Of a DNA stretch of 58,447 bases, positions 54,730-58,447 are shown in pieces. This DNA comes from CAYVQE01 sp964633205 (GTDB lineage: Bacteria > Myxococcota > B64-G9): positions 1 through 58,447 of the forward strand of contig CAZWFN010000023.1 in assembly GCA_964633205.1 (NCBI GenBank). The letters are read 5' to 3'. Below the pieces are notes generated by a model. The model was not told the DNA's origin and did not search any database. It saw nothing but the letters and a program-made list of their open reading frames with translations. The translations under genes and the position numbers were made by a program. Numbering within the stretch: position 1 is the stretch's first letter; each line of letters begins with the position of its first letter.

Positions 54730-57039
54730 ATGATCGAGCACGGTGAACGGTACGCGGCCGGCGGCGGCCGCCTGCTCAACGGGGCGATCGTCGGTGCGGG
54801 CAGGGGCTGCGAGAGCATCCTGCGCATGGTGCATGAGGACGCGCTCGAGCGCTTCCGCATGCGGGTGTTGGGCGTGGCCGACGTGCGCGCTGACGCGCCC
54901 GGCATGCGCTACGCCCGCGAGATCGGCATCCCGCTGGTGACCACCGACCACCGCCAGCTGTTCGGCATCGAGGGGCTGGACTTCATCATCGAGCTGACCG
55001 GCCGTGACGAGGTCCGCCAGGCGCTCGAGCGCGAACGGCCGCCCCACATCCACCTGATCGACCACTTCGCGGCCCGGTTTTTCTGGGAGCTGCACCAGGC
55101 CGAGCAGGCCATCATCGACCAGCGCACCGAGATGCGCGAGCAGGTCGAGGCCGAACGCGAGCGCATCGCCCAGATCCTGGACTCGATCCCGGACGAGATC
55201 CTGGTGGTCGACACCGAGATGGTCGTCCAGGACGCCAACTCGTCCTTCCTGAAGAACAATGATCTGCGCATCGGCGACGTGCGCGGCTGCCACTGCTACG
55301 AGGTCGAGCAGGAGGTGCGCGGCGAATGCCAGGTGGCGGTGGAGAACTGCCCCTTCTTCCGGGTCATCAAGGAAGCCGGCCCGGTGTCGCTGGTGCGCAA
55401 GCACTTCGACGATCTGGGCCAGGCCCGCTACGCGGCCATCGTGGGGGCCCCGCTGCGCGATCACGACGGCGAAGTGGTGGGCATGATCGAGATGACCCGC
55501 GACATCACCCACCGCATCAGGCTCGAGGAGCAGCTGGCCACCTCCGAGGTGCGCCTGCAGCAGTTCATGGAGTTGGCGCCGTTGGCCACCTTCGTCAAGA
55601 ACCGCTCCGGCCAGTACATCGACGTCAACCCGGCCGCCTGTGCCATGTTCGGCAAGCGCGACAGCGAGATCCTGGGCAAGACCGATCGGGAGATCTTCAG
55701 CCGCCAGGCCGCCGGCCAGATGCGCACCGGCGATCAGCGCGCCTGGAAGCAGCGCGGCGCGGTATCGGTCAACATCGAGCTCGAACTCGACCAGCGGCGG
55801 ATTTTCCTGGATACGGTAAAGTTCCCCATCCTGGACGCCACCGGCAAGCCGGTGGCGCTGTGCGGGCTGTCGCGCGACGTCACCGCCCAGCGCGAGGCCG
55901 AGCGCAAGCTCGAGGAGACCCGCGAATACCTGCAGAACATCCTCGACAACTCGCCGGTGATCATCGTCACCACCGACCTCGATGGCCGCATCGTGTCGTT
56001 CAACCGCGGCGCCGAGGAGTCGCTCGGCTACAAGGCCGAGGAGGTGATCGGCAAGCCGGCCTCGATCTTCTACCCCGACTCCAGCAAGCGCGAGGATCTG
56101 CTGCGCCAGGTGGTCGGCGGCCGGGCGCTGCGCGATTACACGGTGGAGCTGCTGCGCAAGGACGGCACCCCGCTGCCGGTGTCGCTGACCCTGTCGCAGC
56201 TGCGCGACGCCAACGGTGAGATGATCGGCACGGTGGGCATGAGCAAGGACATCTCCCACCGCCAGGCCTTGATGCACCAGATCCTGCAGTCCGAGCGCAT
56301 GGCCGCGGTCGGCCGGTTGGCTTCCGGGGTGGCACACGAGATCAACAACCCGCTGGCGGTGATCTCGGAGATCGTCGGTTTCCTCAACGACCTGGTCAAC
56401 TCCGAGGTCTCGATCGAGGGCATCGACCTGACGCAGGAGCTCAAGGAGGGCCTGCCCAAGGTGCTGCAGCAGGTCAAGCGCGGCCGCACCATCACCCAAC
56501 GCTTGCTGACCTTCGCCCGCAAGAGCGAGGCCCGGGTGGACGTGGCCGACGCCAACCGCTCGCTGGACGAGATCCTGCCCTTCCTGGAAAAGGAGGCTCG
56601 CCTGGCCGAGGCGACCATCCACCGCGACTATGCCGAGAACCTGCCGCAGGTGGCGGTCGAGGAGATGCAGCTGCAGGAGGTGTTCATCAACCTGGTCAAC
56701 AACGCCATCCAGGCGCTGGCCGAGCAGGGCGGCGGCGACATCTGGTTGCAGACCGGCACCGAGGGCAACAAGGTGGTGATTTCGATCCGCGACAACGGCC
56801 CCGGCATCGACCAGTCGGTGCGCGACCGGCTGTTCGACCCCTTCGTCTCGACCAAGCCCACCGGGGTGGGCACCGGCCTGGGCCTGTCGATCTGCTACGG
56901 CATCGTCAAGCGCTACGACGGCGAGATCCGGGTCGAGTCCGAGCCGGGCGAAGGCTCCACCTTCAAGGTCTACTTCCCGGCCTACAACCCCACCCCGTCC
57001 AATCCGCCCCAGGAGCAGCCGGTCGCGTCCGAGAGTTGA
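54730..57039 (+). CDS. Rossmann-domain PAS sensor histidine kinase
   Basis: 769 aa, no transmembrane helix seen, so cytoplasmic. Residues ~15-120 form an NAD(P)-type Rossmann-like unit: LNGAIVGAGRGCESILRM and RVLGVADVRADAPG and FIIELTGRDEVRQAL. A helix (~122-150) leads to three PAS domains. PAS1 (~150-270) has cysteines in RGCHCYEVEQEVRGEC and ENCPFF; PAS2 is ~285-390 and PAS3 ~395-515. HisKA H-box is GVAHEINNPLAVISE (His ~536); HATPase has NLVNNAIQALAEQ, DNGPGIDQSV and GTGLGLSICYGIVKRY. No receiver; the cognate regulator is not in the window. A nucleotide- or redox-state sensor is inferred. Confidence 0.9.
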   Translation: MIEHGERYAAGGGRLLNGAIVGAGRGCESILRMVHEDALERFRMRVLGVADVRADAPGMRYAREIGIPLVTTDHRQLFGIEGLDFIIELTGRDEVRQALERERPPHIHLIDHFAARFFWELHQAEQAIIDQRTEMREQVEAERERIAQILDSIPDEILVVDTEMVVQDANSSFLKNNDLRIGDVRGCHCYEVEQEVRGECQVAVENCPFFRVIKEAGPVSLVRKHFDDLGQARYAAIVGAPLRDHDGEVVGMIEMTRDITHRIRLEEQLATSEVRLQQFMELAPLATFVKNRSGQYIDVNPAACAMFGKRDSEILGKTDREIFSRQAAGQMRTGDQRAWKQRGAVSVNIELELDQRRIFLDTVKFPILDATGKPVALCGLSRDVTAQREAERKLEETREYLQNILDNSPVIIVTTDLDGRIVSFNRGAEESLGYKAEEVIGKPASIFYPDSSKREDLLRQVVGGRALRDYTVELLRKDGTPLPVSLTLSQLRDANGEMIGTVGMSKDISHRQALMHQILQSERMAAVGRLASGVAHEINNPLAVISEIVGFLNDLVNSEVSIEGIDLTQELKEGLPKVLQQVKRGRTITQRLLTFARKSEARVDVADANRSLDEILPFLEKEARLAEATIHRDYAENLPQVAVEEMQLQEVFINLVNNAIQALAEQGGGDIWLQTGTEGNKVVISIRDNGPGIDQSVRDRLFDPFVSTKPTGVGTGLGLSICYGIVKRYDGEIRVESEPGEGSTFKVYFPAYNPTPSNPPQEQPVASES

Positions 57040-57074
57040 GGACCAACCGCGGCGGGCCGGACGGGTACTCCAGC

Positions 57075-58343
57075 TCAATCGCCGCGGATGCGGCGGATGG
57101 CGCGGGCGGCCTCGTTGCCCTTGGCGCTGCCGGCGTGCTTGCGGGCCAGCTTGCGCAACAGGCCCAATGCCGGCTTCGCAGGCGGGCCCATGTCGGCCAG
57201 GGCGTCGATCGCCGCCCGGGCCGGGATGTCGCCGGGCCTGGCGGCCGCACGGCGCAGCACGGGCAGCACCTTGTCGGCCGGCCGGCCCACCGCGCCCAGG
57301 CTGCGCAGCATGGCCAGCCGGGTCATGGTCCGGTCTTCCTTCTCGATGGCGGCCAGCAGCCGGTCGACCAGCGGCTCGGCGGCCGGGCCGACCTCTGCCA
57401 TGGCCCAGGCCGCCCGTTGGCGGGACTTGGCGTCCGCGGCCTCGAGCCCGGCGGCGATGCGCTCGAGCAGGGCGGCGTCCTGGCGGTCGCCCAGCTTGTA
57501 CAGGGTGGCGGCGGCGAACAAGCGCACCGTCCCGTCCTCGTCCTCGAGCCGGGGCTCGAGCGCGGCCGCCAGCCGACCGGCCTCGGGCTGCAGCCGGCCC
57601 AGGGCCTTGACCGCGCCGCGCCGTGAGACCACGTCGTCGGCCGCGGCCAGCTCGAGCAGGGCCGCCACCACCTCGCGGTAGGGCTTGCCGGCTGCGGCCA
57701 GCGCAACGGCGATGCGCCCGCCGGACAGCTCCAGGCCGAACTCGTTGGGTCCGCGCGCCTGGGCCGCCAGCACCGCCGGCAGGGCCGGCGCGGCGGCCGG
57801 GCCGATCTCGGCCAGCGCCTCCAGGGCCATGCCCTGGGCCTTCATCCACTCCATGCCCTGCCGGCCCAGCACCCAGGCCAGCTCGGCCCCGGCCGCCGCG
57901 GCCTCGGGGCCGAGGTCGTCGCAGACCTTGGCCGCCCACTCGGCCAGCTGGGGATCGCCCGAGCGCAGCGCCCGGCGCAGCTGGGGCACGACCTTCTCGC
58001 CGCCCATGGCCACCAGCTTGCGCGCCGCCTCGGGGTGCTGCTGGTACTTGGCCTTGTCGGCGAACAGGCAAAGCTGGCGCCAGATGGCGACCGGCTGGGG
58101 CGGCTCGGCGCAGTCGATATCCTTGGCCGCCACCGGTTCGGGCAGGTCCATTTCCGGCATCGGCTCCAGCCCGGCCAGCGGGTCGGCCGGAGCATCCGGC
58201 TCGGCCGCCGGTGCCGGCTCATCCGTGGGCGCCGGCTGCAGCCCACCCGGCTCAGGCGGCGTGTCCTCGGGACAGCCGCTGATCAGCCCGGCCAGAAAAA
58301 GACAGCAGATGCTGGTGGCGCTGGATCCCGACGACAGGCGCAT
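57075..58343 (-). CDS. HEAT-repeat lipoprotein
   Basis: 422 aa. Lipoprotein signal with SICCLFLAGLISGCPED (lipobox ISGC), a Pro/Ala/Glu linker (~25-75), then a helical solenoid of about eight HEAT-type repeats from ~105, such as VVPQLRRALRSGDPQLAEWA, RRGAVKALGRLQPEAGRL, DGTVRLFAAATLYKLGD and TRLAMLRSLGAVGRP. GGGGAG ribosome site 5 nt before the ATG. HEAT solenoids bind proteins; the partner is unknown. Confidence 0.85.
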   Translation of the reverse strand: MRLSSGSSATSICCLFLAGLISGCPEDTPPEPGGLQPAPTDEPAPAAEPDAPADPLAGLEPMPEMDLPEPVAAKDIDCAEPPQPVAIWRQLCLFADKAKYQQHPEAARKLVAMGGEKVVPQLRRALRSGDPQLAEWAAKVCDDLGPEAAAAGAELAWVLGRQGMEWMKAQGMALEALAEIGPAAAPALPAVLAAQARGPNEFGLELSGGRIAVALAAAGKPYREVVAALLELAAADDVVSRRGAVKALGRLQPEAGRLAAALEPRLEDEDGTVRLFAAATLYKLGDRQDAALLERIAAGLEAADAKSRQRAAWAMAEVGPAAEPLVDRLLAAIEKEDRTMTRLAMLRSLGAVGRPADKVLPVLRRAAARPGDIPARAAIDALADMGPPAKPALGLLRKLARKHAGSAKGNEAARAIRRIRGD

Positions 58344-58388
58344 GCTGGTCTCCCCTTCGTGAGCCGATTCGCTTGCGATACGATCTTT

Positions 58389-58418
58389 ACCCGACGCAAG
58401 ACTTCGCTTGCGTCGGGT
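58389..58418. terminator. Perfect 12-bp hairpin upstream of the HEAT lipoprotein gene
   Basis: ACCCGACGCAAG, loop ACTTCG, CTTGCGTCGGGT. No T-run on either side; it may terminate a gene beyond the window edge or be an operator for the minus-strand gene. Confidence 0.5.
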
Positions 58419-58447
58419 GTTGGCTTAATCGTGCCCGCTCTTTTGTG

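Noticed and set aside
54274..58071. A 1265-codon minus-strand open frame
   Set aside because: It runs antisense through the histidine kinase and out of frame through the HEAT lipoprotein; composition is low-complexity and no domain is seen.

Overview
This 58.4-kb window is GC-rich (roughly two-thirds G+C or more by eye) and tightly packed on both strands. The gene content suggests an aerobic or microaerobic member of the Myxococcota or a related former deltaproteobacterial lineage. It has alternative complex III with a cbb3-type oxidase, a large HRDISPHN-type Ser/Thr kinase with a PEGA-like tail, many secreted lipoproteins (PKD, TolB-like, SGNH, HEAT, TRL), thrombospondin-type calcium repeats, and a sigma-54 activator with PAS-type sensors. 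The taxonomy is inferred from content; no rRNA or tRNA gene was seen.

Region by region: (a) 1-4633, minus strand: a CusCBA-type metal efflux operon, with cusA cut by the window edge. (b) 4868-5590: a Phd/VapC toxin-antitoxin pair with its own promoter. (c) 5667-9036, minus: sdhCAB, diverging from (d) 9255-24242, plus: one long respiratory operon. It carries alternative complex III (actB-C-D-F-A ... E) interleaved with a cbb3 oxidase (ccoN, a ccoO-cytochrome c fusion, small membrane subunits, the copper ATPase ccoI), then a Dabb protein and fumC. (e) 24.4-33.7 kb: an accessory stretch of secreted proteins with frameshifts and a partial duplication. It includes a Zn-phospholipase C-like/beta-propeller protein, a TolB-like lipoprotein and its truncated copy, a PEGA-like lipoprotein and a PKD lipoprotein. 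(f) 34.0-37.4 kb, minus: a nucleotidyltransferase pair, a B12-binding radical SAM enzyme, a PilZ protein and a small protein behind a near-consensus promoter. (g) 37.5-49.1 kb: isocitrate dehydrogenase, a TPR protein, a polytopic membrane protein, an SGNH hydrolase lipoprotein, a TPR-M48 metalloprotease and a Ser/Thr kinase. (h) 49.3-57.0 kb: a cysteine-rich regulatory cluster (ArsR-rhodanese, an old-yellow-enzyme/FAD reductase, a PAS sigma-54 activator, a tiny Cys protein behind a sigma-54 promoter, a TRL lipoprotein and a Rossmann-PAS histidine kinase). (i) 57.1-58.3 kb, minus: a HEAT-repeat lipoprotein.

Succinate dehydrogenase and fumarase feed the TCA cycle and reduce quinone. Alternative complex III would oxidise quinol and pass electrons through ActA/ActE to the cbb3 oxidase, whose copper is supplied by CcoI. 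The most unusual points are the mixed ACIII/cbb3 operon with a rearranged CcoO/CcoP, the cysteine-PAS regulatory cluster with an internal sigma-54 promoter, and a REP-like 21-bp element found both at the vapC/sdhB junction and inside the kinase gene.
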